Assembly: GCA_036268995.1 (NCBI GenBank)
Contig: DATATB010000183.1
Location: 1-54,553 of the forward strand
Origin: DATATB01 sp036268995
GTDB lineage: Bacteria > Planctomycetota > Planctomycetia > Pirellulales > PNKZ01
Length of the DNA stretch: 54,553 nucleotides
Direction of reading: 5' to 3'
Below the pieces are notes generated by a model. It was given only the letters and a program-made list of their open reading frames with translations. It searched no databases and was not told the DNA's origin. The number at the start of each line of letters is the position of its first letter. Positions within the stretch are counted from its first letter, which is position 1. Both the position numbers and the translations under genes were made by a program. Below are positions 37,085 through 45,957 of the stretch, piece by piece.

Positions 37085-37315
37085 ATGGCGACCGTGACCA
37101 TTCAGGAAGCCCACGCGAAACTGCTCGACCTGATTCACAAACTCCAACCGGGCGACGAACTGGTGATTACGGAGAACAATCAGCCTGTCGCAAAGCTGGT
37201 GAGTGAAAAGCCGCTGAAAGGCCAGCGCCCGCCGCCGGGGCTTTGCAAAGGGATGATCACGATTGTCGCTGACGATGACGAGCATCTGCAGGACTTTGCC
37301 GAATACATGCCGTGA
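37085..37315 (+). CDS. orphan Phd/YefM-type antitoxin
   Basis: A 76-residue protein starting at ATG 37085. The pattern ATVTIQEAHAKLLDLIHKLQPGDELVITENNQPVAKLV is that of Phd/YefM antitoxins, with a short C-terminal tail that would wrap a toxin. No toxin follows: the next gene is convergent and ends 11 bp away. It may pair with a PIN toxin elsewhere, or with 36540, or be a relic. The start is 27 bp after the detached 64-bp repeat. Confidence 0.8.
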   Translation: MATVTIQEAHAKLLDLIHKLQPGDELVITENNQPVAKLVSEKPLKGQRPPPGLCKGMITIVADDDEHLQDFAEYMP

Positions 37316-37325
37316 AGCACCACGG

Positions 37326-39158
37326 TCACTTCAGATTCCGACCCCGGGCGGCGGCTTCGATGTAGAGGGGGAGGAAGCGGTAGTAGACTTCGAGGCAGAG
37401 GGTGGCCAGGGCGGTGGAATAGACGCGGCCGCCGTAGCTGCCCCAGACGGGATCGGGATCCCAACTGCCGACCGTGGCGCCGTCGCCGCGCTGCCGCCTC
37501 ACGAGCTCGGTGGCCACGGCGCGGTTCCATTGCCGCCAGCGTGCGTCATGCACCTGGTACAGTCCCAGCGTGGCGTAGTACCAGTAATAAAAATTCACTT
37601 CCGACTCGCCGGGCAATTCCCCCAGCAGGTAGTCGCCCGCCTCGGCGTTGGCCAGCGTGGTTACCTGGCCTAGGAACAAGCGGCAGACCAGGGCTTCGGC
37701 CGTCATCGAACGTGTAGGATCCTGGCCGGGCCGATAGGCGGCCAGTCCGCCGTGCCGGCCGGATGCGACGCTTTGCAAATAGCGTTCGATCCCATTGCGG
37801 CAGTCGGGCGGCATCGGCACGCCCGCCATGCCGGCGCTCTTGAGAAACATGAGCTGCCAGCCGAGTTGGCTCGTGTCGCCGACGTCTTGCGGCCGATAGC
37901 GCCAGCCGCCGGTGGTGCGGTTCTGGGTGCTCAGTGTATAGGTTACGGCGCGCTTCACCGGCTCGAGCCATTGGCGATCACCAGTCATGCCGCAGGCTTC
38001 GCTCAGCGCCAGGCCGGCCATGGCGTGGCAATACATGAAGGCGAAGCTTTCAGCCCGGCCGCCCAGGTTGCCGTCGGTCGCTTGATGGCCAGCAAGATAT
38101 TGCAGGCCGCGGCGAACGGTCGGCTGATAATCGCCAGCCAGGTGCGAGTGGCCGGAAGCCAGGAAGGCCAGCAGCGCCAGGCCGGTCATGCCCATGTCGG
38201 CTTCGGTGCCCGCCCCGTGGCGATCCTGCCCCAGGATTTTGGTTTCGCGGCCGGCTTCCAGGGCGCTGGCGTCCCAGCGGCCATCGGGGCTTTGATGCGT
38301 GGCCAGCCACTTGAGCGCCGCGCGCACGGCGGCCTCGGTGTTGGCCGAGCCGCCTTGTTCGGCGACGATCTGCGCGCGATCGGGCGAAGTCCGCAGGCTG
38401 TAAGCGATCGACGCCGAACTTGCCGCGACCGCCGCGCTGGCTGCACGCGGGTCGCCTTGAACCGCGCGCGTGGCAACTTCGGCAGCGATGCCGGCCGGAG
38501 CGGCAGTGGCCAGGGCCGGCGAACTGCCGGCCGGTTGCGAATCGGCCGCGGCCGGCGCTGCCGGTGCGTGCGCAGCCACAGGTTTGTTCGCGTCGGGTTC
38601 GTCGGCCAGTGCATCTAGCGGCGCGGGATTTTTAACTTTGGCCAGTGGTGCTTCGATCGGTTTTGGCTGCGGCGCCGCGATTTGTGGTTCGGGCAGATGC
38701 GGTTTGACCGGCGCGAGTTCACGTGCCGGCGGGGCAGGGCTCACCGGCCGCGTCACGGCCGCTTCGGCGGTCGGGCGCGCGAGCGCCACGGCGGCCAGCT
38801 TGCGCGGCTGCTGAGTTGGAAACTGCGACCAAGGCTCGCCGCCCGCATGCGTGACGGCCCCCGCATCGCCGGCATCGGACGAGGTTCCGGCAGCGTCGGC
38901 AATATGAATGCCGATCTCTGCGACCGGCGCCGCGGGCTTGAAGACAATGTTGACGCTGCTGGCATAGACGGCCATCAGCACGTGGGCCCAAACCGACAGA
39001 ACAATGCACTTGCTCAGCGGCTGCGCTTGCCGCCAGCGAGTGACCAAGAGCGTGACCAGCACAATGGTCAGCACGCCCAGGCCGAGCCACACTCCACCCC
39101 AAATCGTTTGGGGGTTCACCAGCGCGGCGAACAGGCAGCCGGGCAGCCAGGCGGGCAT
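37326..39158 (-). CDS. TonB-like transducer with squalene-cyclase-type repeats, in exbBD operon
   Basis: A 610-residue protein. Two N-terminal membrane segments lie at about 21-41 and 51-68. The second (CIVLSVWAHVLMAVYAS) holds S55 and H59, spaced like the essential S-x3-H of TonB. A Pro-rich linker follows to about residue 230 (PVKPHLPEPQIAAPQPKP), as in TonB, then prenyltransferase/squalene-oxidase-type alpha-alpha repeats to the end. GGWRYRPQDVGDTSQLGWQLM is shared with the 685-residue paralogue at 16089. No DxDD cyclase acid motif and no TonB C-terminal domain are visible. It begins 3 bp after the exbD stop, so it should be made with ExbBD. I infer that ExbBD energises it. Confidence 0.78.
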   Translation of the reverse strand: MPAWLPGCLFAALVNPQTIWGGVWLGLGVLTIVLVTLLVTRWRQAQPLSKCIVLSVWAHVLMAVYASSVNIVFKPAAPVAEIGIHIADAAGTSSDAGDAGAVTHAGGEPWSQFPTQQPRKLAAVALARPTAEAAVTRPVSPAPPARELAPVKPHLPEPQIAAPQPKPIEAPLAKVKNPAPLDALADEPDANKPVAAHAPAAPAAADSQPAGSSPALATAAPAGIAAEVATRAVQGDPRAASAAVAASSASIAYSLRTSPDRAQIVAEQGGSANTEAAVRAALKWLATHQSPDGRWDASALEAGRETKILGQDRHGAGTEADMGMTGLALLAFLASGHSHLAGDYQPTVRRGLQYLAGHQATDGNLGGRAESFAFMYCHAMAGLALSEACGMTGDRQWLEPVKRAVTYTLSTQNRTTGGWRYRPQDVGDTSQLGWQLMFLKSAGMAGVPMPPDCRNGIERYLQSVASGRHGGLAAYRPGQDPTRSMTAEALVCRLFLGQVTTLANAEAGDYLLGELPGESEVNFYYWYYATLGLYQVHDARWRQWNRAVATELVRRQRGDGATVGSWDPDPVWGSYGGRVYSTALATLCLEVYYRFLPLYIEAAARGRNLK

Positions 39159-39161
39159 GGG

Positions 39162-39581
39162 CTATCTCTGCTGCTTGCCGGTTTGCACGGAGATGGCCAG
39201 TTCGGCGATGCCTGCCTGCTTGCAGGCGTTGAGCACTTCGGCCACGCGTTGGAAGGTGCCGGACGCATCGCCGCGCACCAGCACGCCCAGGTCGCGATAC
39301 TGCCGCCGTGCCGACGCCAGCCGGGCGGTGAGCTCGGCGAGCGAGACGGTTTGGCGATCCAGCGAGATTTGCCCGTCCTGGTAGACGTTGACGACTTTTT
39401 TTTGCGGTGCGGCGGTGAGGGCCTTGGCATCGCTGACTTGCGGCACGCGCAGGGCGATATTGTGTTCCGTTTCGGTGAACCGGGTGGCGGCCATAAAGAA
39501 AATGACCAACAGAAACATCACGTCGAGCATCGACGTGAGATTCAGGACCGGCGGTTCATCCAGGTTCGCTTTGAGTGGCAT
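39162..39581 (-). CDS. exbD: ExbD/TolR-family proton-channel subunit
   Basis: A 139-residue protein starting at ATG 39579-39581. One membrane helix at about 14-33 (LTSMLDVMFLLVIFFMAAT) carries the Asp that binds protons in ExbD (Asp20). The periplasmic domain follows (VPQVSDAKA..., VLVRGDASGTFQRVAEVL). Together with ExbB it forms the motor that energises TonB-type proteins. The exbB-like gene lies about 46 bp upstream, and the TonB-like squalene-cyclase-repeat gene follows after 3 bp. Confidence 0.93.
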   Translation of the reverse strand: MPLKANLDEPPVLNLTSMLDVMFLLVIFFMAATRFTETEHNIALRVPQVSDAKALTAAPQKKVVNVYQDGQISLDRQTVSLAELTARLASARRQYRDLGVLVRGDASGTFQRVAEVLNACKQAGIAELAISVQTGKQQR

Positions 39582-39627
39582 GGTCGATGTGCCAATGGAT
39601 TTCGCCGCGGCATTGACGCCGCGTGCA

Positions 39628-40458
39628 TCAGGCGGCTTCTTTGCGCCGGCTGGGGCGCGGGGCGGCCTCTTGCAGCCCCTCGGCCGATATCGCGTTGACG
39701 ACCTCTTGCCCCAGCGTGTCGAGTTCCATCACCAATTGCTCGACGCGGCTGGTGAAAAACAGATACGACGCCAGCGCGGGAATCGCCACGCACAGCCCGA
39801 AGGCGGTCGAGAGCAGGGCTTCGCTGATGCCGCCGGCCAGCAGCTCGGGCCGGCCCATCGCGTCGCTGGTGGCGATTTCGTTGAAGGCCGTGATCATGCC
39901 GAACACGGTGCCCAGCAAGCCGAGCAGGGGGCTGATCGTGGCGATGCCGTTGAACACGCGCACGTAACGGCGCAGGCCGTGTACCGCGCGTTCGCCGGCG
40001 TCGAGCACGGCCTGCTCCACTTCGACGGCCGGCCGGCCCCATTTGCGGACGCCGCCGGCAAACACCCCGGCCACCGGGCTTTTGTTCTCGGCACAAAGCT
40101 TGAGCGCCGCGGCTCGGTCGAGCTGGCCGGCTTGCAACTGATGCAAGAACCGTTTCACAAACGGCCGTGGAATCACCCGGCCGCGCCGCAGGGCAATCAA
40201 CCGTTCGAACACGAATACCAGCATCATCACCGAGCAGAACAGGATCGGAACCATCAGCATCCCGCCGGCGCGCAGGATGCCGAACAGGTTGCGCGACGGG
40301 ATCTCTTGCAACGGCGCATGATCGCCGACGGACACGGCCGGCTCGGAGCCCGGCTGCGGCGCTTGGCCGCTGGCCGGAGCCACCAGGCACATCGCGCAGC
40401 CGAGCGCCAGCAGCACTACGGCAGTTCGCCAGCGGATGAATCGAACAGAAGAACGCAC
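39628..40458 (-). CDS. exbB: ExbB/TolQ/MotA-family proton-channel subunit
   Basis: A 276-residue protein. The GTG at 40456-40458 was preferred; a GTG at 40506 lies within a decamer repeat. A signal-like hydrophobic stretch at about residues 12-31 (AVVLLALGCAMCLVAPASG) precedes the channel domain, with the first core helix near VPILFCSVMMLVFVF. The last two helices hold ISPLLGLLGTVFGMITAFN and STAFGLCVAIPALASYLFF, the conserved proton-channel motif of ExbB/TolQ. It is upstream of exbD in the TPR-ExbB-ExbD-TonB-like operon. Confidence 0.92.
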   Translation of the reverse strand: MRSSVRFIRWRTAVVLLALGCAMCLVAPASGQAPQPGSEPAVSVGDHAPLQEIPSRNLFGILRAGGMLMVPILFCSVMMLVFVFERLIALRRGRVIPRPFVKRFLHQLQAGQLDRAAALKLCAENKSPVAGVFAGGVRKWGRPAVEVEQAVLDAGERAVHGLRRYVRVFNGIATISPLLGLLGTVFGMITAFNEIATSDAMGRPELLAGGISEALLSTAFGLCVAIPALASYLFFTSRVEQLVMELDTLGQEVVNAISAEGLQEAAPRPSRRKEAA

Positions 40459-40491
40459 AAAACACCCGAAGAAATGCGACGGGAAGAGGGG

Positions 40492-40556
40492 AACACTAAT
40501 TTTCACTAATTCCCACTAATTCCGATTAGTGTTAATTAGCGCCGATTAGTGTTCCT
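40492..40556. repeat. decamer repeat with facing arms
   Basis: Units of 10 bp share CACTAATT (TTCACTAATT, CCCACTAATT) and then reverse (CCGATTAGTG, CCGATTAGTG). The two halves are complementary (AACACTAAT / ATTAGTGTT). It overlaps the possible GTG start of exbB at 40506. Confidence 0.75.
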
Positions 40557-40585
40557 GAATTTGAAAGTCCAGAATTTGCGACTGT

Positions 40586-40660
40586 TGAATGATGAATGAA
40601 AGAGATGAGCAACTTCACCGAGCTCGTCGTATTCCATTCAGCATTCATCGTTCATCATTT
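40586..40660. repeat. heptanucleotide arrays as facing arms
   Basis: GAATGATGAATGAA at 40587 faces CATTCAG-CATTCAT-CGTTCAT-CATTTGC at 40633-40661, in 7-bp register. It lies in the gap between the TPR gene and exbB. Confidence 0.75.
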
Positions 40661-43600
40661 GCCTTTCACGGCCACGTGCTCGCGCGCGGTGCGCAAGCGC
40701 CTCGCGGCTTCGTCGGTGAAGCTGGTCGAAGGAAAGTTCTTGAGCAGCCGCGCGTAGATTTCGGTGGCTTGTTCCCATTCGCCCAGCAGTTCGTGGCACT
40801 TGCCCGCTTGCAGCAGGGCGCCTGCTTGCCAGGTCGGATAGTTGTACAAGACTTCCAATCGCAGGTATTCGCGAACGGCCGCCTCGTAATTCTTTTGATG
40901 AAAATACGTCTCGCCGATCATCCACTGGGCCATGGCCGCCGTTTCGGTCTGACCGCCCAGTTGCGAGCGGACGACGCGGGTATACGCCTCGCGTGCATCC
41001 TCAAAATGGGCGTCGTTGGCCAGCACGCGGCCTAGCACGTAGTCGACTTCGTATTGCTGCTCGAAACCTGGGAAATCGCTGGCGATCGTCTCGGCGATCT
41101 GCCGGGCATCGGCCCAACGGTGCTCGTGTACGCAGATCTGAGCGCGGCGCAGCGGCACCATGGCCATCCATTTTTCGTGCTTGCCGGTGAGCTCTTTGGC
41201 CAGGTCGGCGAACAATTCCTTGGCCTCGCCGTACTTGCCTCCGCGATACGTGGCCTCGGCCAGCCAGAAACGGGCCAGGTTCGTGAGCGGGCTTTCGGGC
41301 AGATCCTCGATCAATCGCGCCAACGGCGGCTCGACCTGGTCCCACTGCTCGCCGGCAGCGGCCACCTGGCCTTGCAGGTAGAGCGCGTGGCCAAGCACCT
41401 CGTCGCCCGGTTGTGACTCGATCAGCTCGGCCAGCAGGGCCCGGGCCTTGTCTCGATTGCTCCGCTCGAGCGCTCGTTCGGCCAGCCGGTACACGGCATC
41501 GGCCCAGTAGCGGCTGCGCCAGTTGCCCTGGTGCAATTGTTCGAAGCGCATATCGGCCTCGTCGCGGCGCCCCAACTCCTCCAGCACCCAGGCACTGTTG
41601 TAAAGCGCCTGATCGCGATGAGTGACTTGCGGATAGTCCTTGAGCAGCCGGTCGTACAGCTTCGCGGCCGATTCCAGATGCTTCGCCAATTCTTCGACGC
41701 GTACTGCGCCCAGCAGCGCCTGCGGCGCCGAATCGCTCTTGCCGTAGCGATCGAGCACCTTTTGATAGGCCGCCAGGGCCTCGTCATAGCGTTTTTCGCG
41801 CTCGAAGATCTGACCGCGGGCCAGGCCTGCCCCGGCGGCCAGTGGATCGTTGGGGCAGCGATCGAGCAACTGTTGGAAATGATCCGCGGCCTCGGCCAGG
41901 TGCCCGCCGCGCATTTCGCTCCAAGCCAGCCCGGCCAAACCCTTGGCGGCCTGTGCCGTCGGGCTATTCTCTCCAGCCAGGAATTTGAACAAGTCGGCCG
42001 ACCACTCCTGCTGGCCCGCAGCCAGCGCCGATTCGGCCAGGATCTCGGCCGTCGGCATTGTGATCTCGGAGGCGGCCGATGATTTCGAAAGCGCGTCGTA
42101 AGCAGCGCGGGCCTTGTCCCACTTGTCGGTCTCGGCATAACACACGGCCAATTGCGCCTGCGCCTGAGGTGCCGCGTCGGACTCGGGTGCCAATTTCAGA
42201 AAGCTCTCCAGCGGCCCGATCGCCTCGGCAAATTTCTCGAGCGCCACCAAGGCGGCTGCCTGCAACCGGATGGCATCCGTGCGGAGTTGCGTATTTTCCG
42301 AAGCCAGCAACGGGGCCAGCGTGGTCAGTACTTCGGCGTGCCGCTTGTGCCCTTGATAGGCCAGCGCCAACAGATACCGATCGGAGAGGTTCTCGGCATC
42401 GGGCTTTTGCTTGGCTTCGGCGGCCACCAGCGGCTCGAGCAATGCCACCGCGTCGATATAACGCTTGTCAGTCAGATCGCCGCGGGCCAAGAGCCGCGCC
42501 GCGGCTGGGTTCAGGTCGCTCGTGGGAAAAAAGCGGTGCAGCTCGTCGACGGCCTGCTTAATGCCCGCGACATTGTCATCGGCCAGCGCCGCGCGGGCGC
42601 GGCCCAATAGCGCGTCGTCGGCGAATTCGGATTTCGGCCAACTGCTGACCACCTGGTCGAACAGCCGGAGCGCGTCGGTCGTTTTGCCTGCTCGCAGCCA
42701 AGCATCTCCGGTATGGAAGGCGATGGCTGCTGCCAGCGGATGGTCTGCAGGAGCGGCAATGCGTGCCAGCGTGGCGGCAGCGACCGGGTAGTCGTGCTGC
42801 TCGGCCTGCACGAGACCCAGCCAGTAGCTCGCCTCGACGTGCATGCCGGAAGCACCGGTCAGGTTTTCCAGCAGCGATCGGGCGGGCGTCAGTTGCTTGA
42901 GTTTGAACAGCGCCTGGGCCTGGCCCAAGCGGGCACGGTTTTTCGTGGGTTCGTCGGCTGCCGCTTGCGCTAGCTCGGCGTAAGTGTTTGCGGCTACCTC
43001 GAAATTTCCGGCAGTAGATTCCAGGCCGGCCAGGTGGAGACGTGCCGTGTCCAACGACGGGCCGGCCCCTTTTTTGATTACGGCCGCGTACAGCGTGCGA
43101 GCTTCGTCCAGCTTGCCTTGCCGCTCGACTACCCGGCCGATGCCACAGCGGCAGTCATCGGCCAGGGGACCCTCGGGAAAGTCCGTCAGGGCGCGGCGAT
43201 AGTTCTTCTCGCTGTCGGCGTAGTGGCCTTGTTCCCAGGCCACGTCGCCCAGGTAAGTCAGGACATAGGCATTCAGCTTGTCGTCGGCGTAGCGTTTGAG
43301 AAATTGCTCGAGCAGCGTGCTGGCATCGGCCCATTGGCCAGCGAAATAGGTGCATTCGCCGGCGCGAAACAGGGCTTTGCGGGCCAGTCGCAGATCGTTG
43401 CGCAAGTCGACTAGCGGCCGGAATTGCTCGGCCGCTTCGGCAAACTTGCGCAACAGCACGAGCGATTCGCCCGCGTAGAAGCGAGCCAGCGGCGCCTTGG
43501 GATGATCGCCGAAATCGGCCAGGAACTTCTGGAACTCGTCCAGTGCCAGTGCCGCTTGCCCCTGCGTATAGTAGCCGGTCGCCTTGGCATACTGCTTGTC

Positions 43601-43687
43601 GGCCGGATCGGCCCGAGCCACGCGCGGCCCGAGGGCCGACGCCAGCATCAGCACCAGCAGCACCGCGATGCGGCGATTGACGTCCAT
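40655..43687 (-). CDS. large secreted tetratricopeptide-repeat protein
   Basis: A 1010-residue protein starting at ATG 43685-43687, with a signal peptide (MDVNRRIAVLLVLMLASALG, cleavage near ARA-DP). The rest is a solenoid of TPR-like helix pairs with periodic A-x2-Y-x-Q-G and F-P-x-S motifs (YAKATGYYTQGQAALALDEFQKFL; LKNFPSTSFTDEA). No catalytic domain is seen. It is first in the operon TPR-ExbB-ExbD-TonB-like, and such large TPR proteins often accompany TonB-type systems as periplasmic or outer-membrane partners. A binding or scaffolding role is inference. Confidence 0.88.
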   Translation of the reverse strand: MDVNRRIAVLLVLMLASALGPRVARADPADKQYAKATGYYTQGQAALALDEFQKFLADFGDHPKAPLARFYAGESLVLLRKFAEAAEQFRPLVDLRNDLRLARKALFRAGECTYFAGQWADASTLLEQFLKRYADDKLNAYVLTYLGDVAWEQGHYADSEKNYRRALTDFPEGPLADDCRCGIGRVVERQGKLDEARTLYAAVIKKGAGPSLDTARLHLAGLESTAGNFEVAANTYAELAQAAADEPTKNRARLGQAQALFKLKQLTPARSLLENLTGASGMHVEASYWLGLVQAEQHDYPVAAATLARIAAPADHPLAAAIAFHTGDAWLRAGKTTDALRLFDQVVSSWPKSEFADDALLGRARAALADDNVAGIKQAVDELHRFFPTSDLNPAAARLLARGDLTDKRYIDAVALLEPLVAAEAKQKPDAENLSDRYLLALAYQGHKRHAEVLTTLAPLLASENTQLRTDAIRLQAAALVALEKFAEAIGPLESFLKLAPESDAAPQAQAQLAVCYAETDKWDKARAAYDALSKSSAASEITMPTAEILAESALAAGQQEWSADLFKFLAGENSPTAQAAKGLAGLAWSEMRGGHLAEAADHFQQLLDRCPNDPLAAGAGLARGQIFEREKRYDEALAAYQKVLDRYGKSDSAPQALLGAVRVEELAKHLESAAKLYDRLLKDYPQVTHRDQALYNSAWVLEELGRRDEADMRFEQLHQGNWRSRYWADAVYRLAERALERSNRDKARALLAELIESQPGDEVLGHALYLQGQVAAAGEQWDQVEPPLARLIEDLPESPLTNLARFWLAEATYRGGKYGEAKELFADLAKELTGKHEKWMAMVPLRRAQICVHEHRWADARQIAETIASDFPGFEQQYEVDYVLGRVLANDAHFEDAREAYTRVVRSQLGGQTETAAMAQWMIGETYFHQKNYEAAVREYLRLEVLYNYPTWQAGALLQAGKCHELLGEWEQATEIYARLLKNFPSTSFTDEAARRLRTAREHVAVKGK

Positions 43688-43819
43688 GTTCGGTTAGCCA
43701 CAGCGATAGAAGTGCGGAAAATCGCGGGCCATCCTAGTCCTCGCTCCAGCCGGCCGACAAGATCGATGCGGCCGCCAAACACGGCTGCATGCAGCCCTTG
43801 GCTAGCGGTCCACCATGAA

Positions 43820-43946
43820 GATCGACCGAAAATAACTTCTCCACAAACCCCTCGCCCCTAGTGGCCTTCGAGCCCCGAGCCTCAGGCCGAGGGAGAGAGG
43901 GCAGGGTGAGGGGACGGGAAAAACGGAAGTTATTTTTCGGGCGATC
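43820..43946. mobile_element. MITE-like element, copy 1
   Basis: GATCGACCGAAAATAACTTC (from 43820) faces GAAGTTATTTTTCGGGCGAT (to about 43946), near-perfect 20-bp terminal inverted repeats. Inside, CCCCTCGCCC faces GGGTGAGGGG. A second copy with the same ends is at 48062-48160. No target-site duplication is evident. It lies between the TPR gene and the lipoprotein gene; the rest of 43688-43948 holds nothing else. Confidence 0.65.
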
Positions 43947-43948
43947 CC

Positions 43949-44533
43949 TTACATGCCGGCGGTGGGGCTGTGGTCGTCGCAGCCGTCGACCATGTGGAAG
44001 TGGTTGTGATCGATGTAGAGCACCTCGCGGCTGTCTTCGTCGACCCGCGTATGCGGCAGCGGCCAACCCACCCGGGTAACCAGGGTGTAGTACACGGTGC
44101 ACTTGTAATGGGCATGGTGCAGTTGGGCCGGTCCGATCAGCGGATACACGCGCGGCGGATCGATATAGTCGGCCACCGGCTCGATGATCATCCGCACGTT
44201 GTTCCGCTGACGCTCGTGCAAGAACGGCACGCCGGCCTGGATGGGCTGGGCCTTTTCCAAGGCCCGCATCACTTCGTCTTCCGAAGGCGGATCCAGTGCC
44301 ACGGCCGGGCCGCCAGCCGTGACCGGCCCCATGATCGGCACGCGCTGATAGCGTTCTTCGTTCCAGAACTTATCTTCCAATCGCTTTTGGAAGTAGGGAC
44401 TCACCGGCACCGGCACGGGGAACGTGATCGTGGGATGAGCGTAGATGGTGTTCAGCGGAAACGAACACCCGCTCGAGGCGAGGCACGCCGAAAGCATCAG
44501 CAACGCACCGGCGGACAACGTCTTGATGTTCAT
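43949..44533 (-). CDS. lipoprotein of unknown function
   Basis: A 194-residue protein. The ATG at 44531-44533 has GAGGGAG 6 nt upstream and gives a lipoprotein signal (KTLSAGALLMLSACLASSGCS, lipobox ASSGC). The mature part begins with repeated Pro/Val (ITFPVPVPVSPYFQKRLEDKFW) and then reads VRMIIEPVADYIDPPRVYPLIGPAQLHHAHYKCTVYYT, a stretch I recall from planctomycete proteins, ending in a His/Asp-rich tail (YIDHNHFHMVDGCDD). No enzymatic domain is recognised. It stands alone between repeat-rich gaps. Confidence 0.75.
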   Translation of the reverse strand: MNIKTLSAGALLMLSACLASSGCSFPLNTIYAHPTITFPVPVPVSPYFQKRLEDKFWNEERYQRVPIMGPVTAGGPAVALDPPSEDEVMRALEKAQPIQAGVPFLHERQRNNVRMIIEPVADYIDPPRVYPLIGPAQLHHAHYKCTVYYTLVTRVGWPLPHTRVDEDSREVLYIDHNHFHMVDGCDDHSPTAGM

Positions 44534-44698
44534 GGCGCTCCCTCGCTGGCACTCTCGCACGCGGCCTGGTAGCAAATCGATTGCTATCTGCCGCCGCCTC
44601 CGGCTTCAGTTTGAACTAGCCGTACATATCGACGCCGATTGGGTCGACCTTGCGGGTTTTTCCGAAAATTCTCAAAAATCGGCCGGCGCTAGCACGCC

Positions 44699-44762
44699 GG
44701 TAGCGGAATTCGTGAGAATTCCGAAGTCTGGTTTTCGCCCTCGGAAGTCTCACGACTGCTAC
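44699..44762. repeat. foldback repeat with TAGCGGAA arms, copy 2
   Basis: Same ends and centre as 26435-26498: GGTAGCGGAATTCGTGAGAA at the left and a degenerate right arm TCACGACTGCTAC. A third, partial copy is at 45958-45973. Confidence 0.8.
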
Positions 44763-44769
44763 AGCGCGC

Positions 44770-44805
44770 AAAAAAAACCTCCGCCGGTTTTGAACCCGGC
44801 GGAGG
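44770..44805 (-). terminator. intrinsic terminator of the BON-domain gene
   Basis: On the minus strand a perfect 10-bp stem CCTCCGCCGG / CCGGCGGAGG with an 8-nt loop is followed by a run of eight T (44770-44777). It lies about 42 bp after the BON-domain stop. Confidence 0.85.
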
Positions 44806-44846
44806 TGGACCCCCCTGGCAATTTCGCTAGCAGTCGGCTGCTGTGT

Positions 44847-45830
44847 TTAGTGGTGATGGTGGTTGTCGTAGAAGTCGAGCCACCACCAACCGTCGTCCCA
44901 CTCGAGGCTTACTTTCCGCCAGCCCAGCGGCACTTGCGGATACGGATAGAACGGACCGATGTAAGGCCACGCGGTCGGCGAATACTGGCGCGGATAGGTC
45001 ACGGCAGCGTAGTTCGGATACGCGGCGTAGCTGGGCCACGAGTAGCACGGCATGTGGGGCTGCTCGTACGGGGGAACCGCACAATTGCCTCCCGCACAGG
45101 CGCCGCCCGGGCAACCGCCACCCATCGTTGGCCCATACATCGGGCCGGCCGTACGCGACACGTTATAACCAGCCGGCATGGCTTGCGGATTGACCGGGGC
45201 AGGGCCTGCCAGGCGATAGCTGCCCGGCCGTTGGTAGCCGTAGCTCATCGGGTTGGGGGCACCGCCCAAATCGGTTTCCTGCGATGCCTGGCGCACCTGG
45301 CCGTCCATCTGCGCACGAGCTGCTTGCGGGCCGCCGCTCACGCGATAGTTGGGCTCGGGGGCGAAGCGGCGCGAGTTGCTGGGGGCCATCGGCGCGCCCC
45401 GGCTCTGCAGCGGGTCGCCTGGATCGTTGTAGCTTTGGGCCGCCAGCGTGCTGGGAGGCGTCCGCTGCGGCTTGCAGTTGGTCGGGCAAGCGGGGGTCTG
45501 CGAGGCGGCGAAGCGCACGCCCGTGTCGCCCGAATTGCCGGCCGTCGGCCGCGAGCTCTTGATCTCCAGCTTGTCGACAACTTTCGTGACGCCGTCCATC
45601 TGCTCGACCAGCGAGATGGCAAGCTGGCGCTGCTCGTCGTTGGCCACACGTCCCAACAGCCAGGCGGTGCCGTCGTCGAACTTGATGCCGATGCTGTAAT
45701 CCACAAACTGGCCGCTGGTGCGCAACGCGGAGGCGATCCGCTGTGCCGCCTCCTGGTCTGCGGCCGCCGCAATGGCCGGCCAAAGCGCGGCGATCGCGAC
45801 GATGGCTAACCTCCGAAACATTCGTTGCAT
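44847..45830 (-). CDS. secreted BON-domain protein
   Basis: A 327-residue protein starting at ATG 45828-45830 with AAGGAGG upstream. A signal peptide (FRRLAIVAIAALWPAIAAAA) precedes a BON domain at about residues 25-95 (AQRIASALRTSGQFVDYSIGIKFDDGTAWLLGRV, VVDKLEIKS). BON domains are thought to bind phospholipid or membrane surfaces. After about residue 100 the protein is Pro/Gly/Ser/Tyr-rich and disordered with clustered Cys (GGGCPGGACAGGNCA), and it ends in a native run of His (YDNHHHH). A clear intrinsic terminator follows. Role unknown, probably envelope-associated. Confidence 0.85.
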   Translation of the reverse strand: MQRMFRRLAIVAIAALWPAIAAAADQEAAQRIASALRTSGQFVDYSIGIKFDDGTAWLLGRVANDEQRQLAISLVEQMDGVTKVVDKLEIKSSRPTAGNSGDTGVRFAASQTPACPTNCKPQRTPPSTLAAQSYNDPGDPLQSRGAPMAPSNSRRFAPEPNYRVSGGPQAARAQMDGQVRQASQETDLGGAPNPMSYGYQRPGSYRLAGPAPVNPQAMPAGYNVSRTAGPMYGPTMGGGCPGGACAGGNCAVPPYEQPHMPCYSWPSYAAYPNYAAVTYPRQYSPTAWPYIGPFYPYPQVPLGWRKVSLEWDDGWWWLDFYDNHHHH

Positions 45831-45957
45831 GGTTCCCCCTCCTTATGATCGATGCCTGTCTATAGATTTCGGTTGGCGGTTGTGCCGAAGGGAACCTTTT
45901 TTTCGATTTTGCCGACTTTATTGCAGCCCGCCGGCAAGCGCGCAGCGATAGCACCCC

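Larger units (their letters stand above)
44534..44846. other. 313-bp spacer with repeat and terminator
   Basis: No gene is seen. It contains a foldback repeat (44699-44762) and the terminator of the BON-domain gene (44770-44805). Confidence 0.7.

Noticed and set aside
43727..43800. possible promoter of the TPR operon
   Set aside because: No paired -35/-10 could be assigned with confidence on the minus strand.
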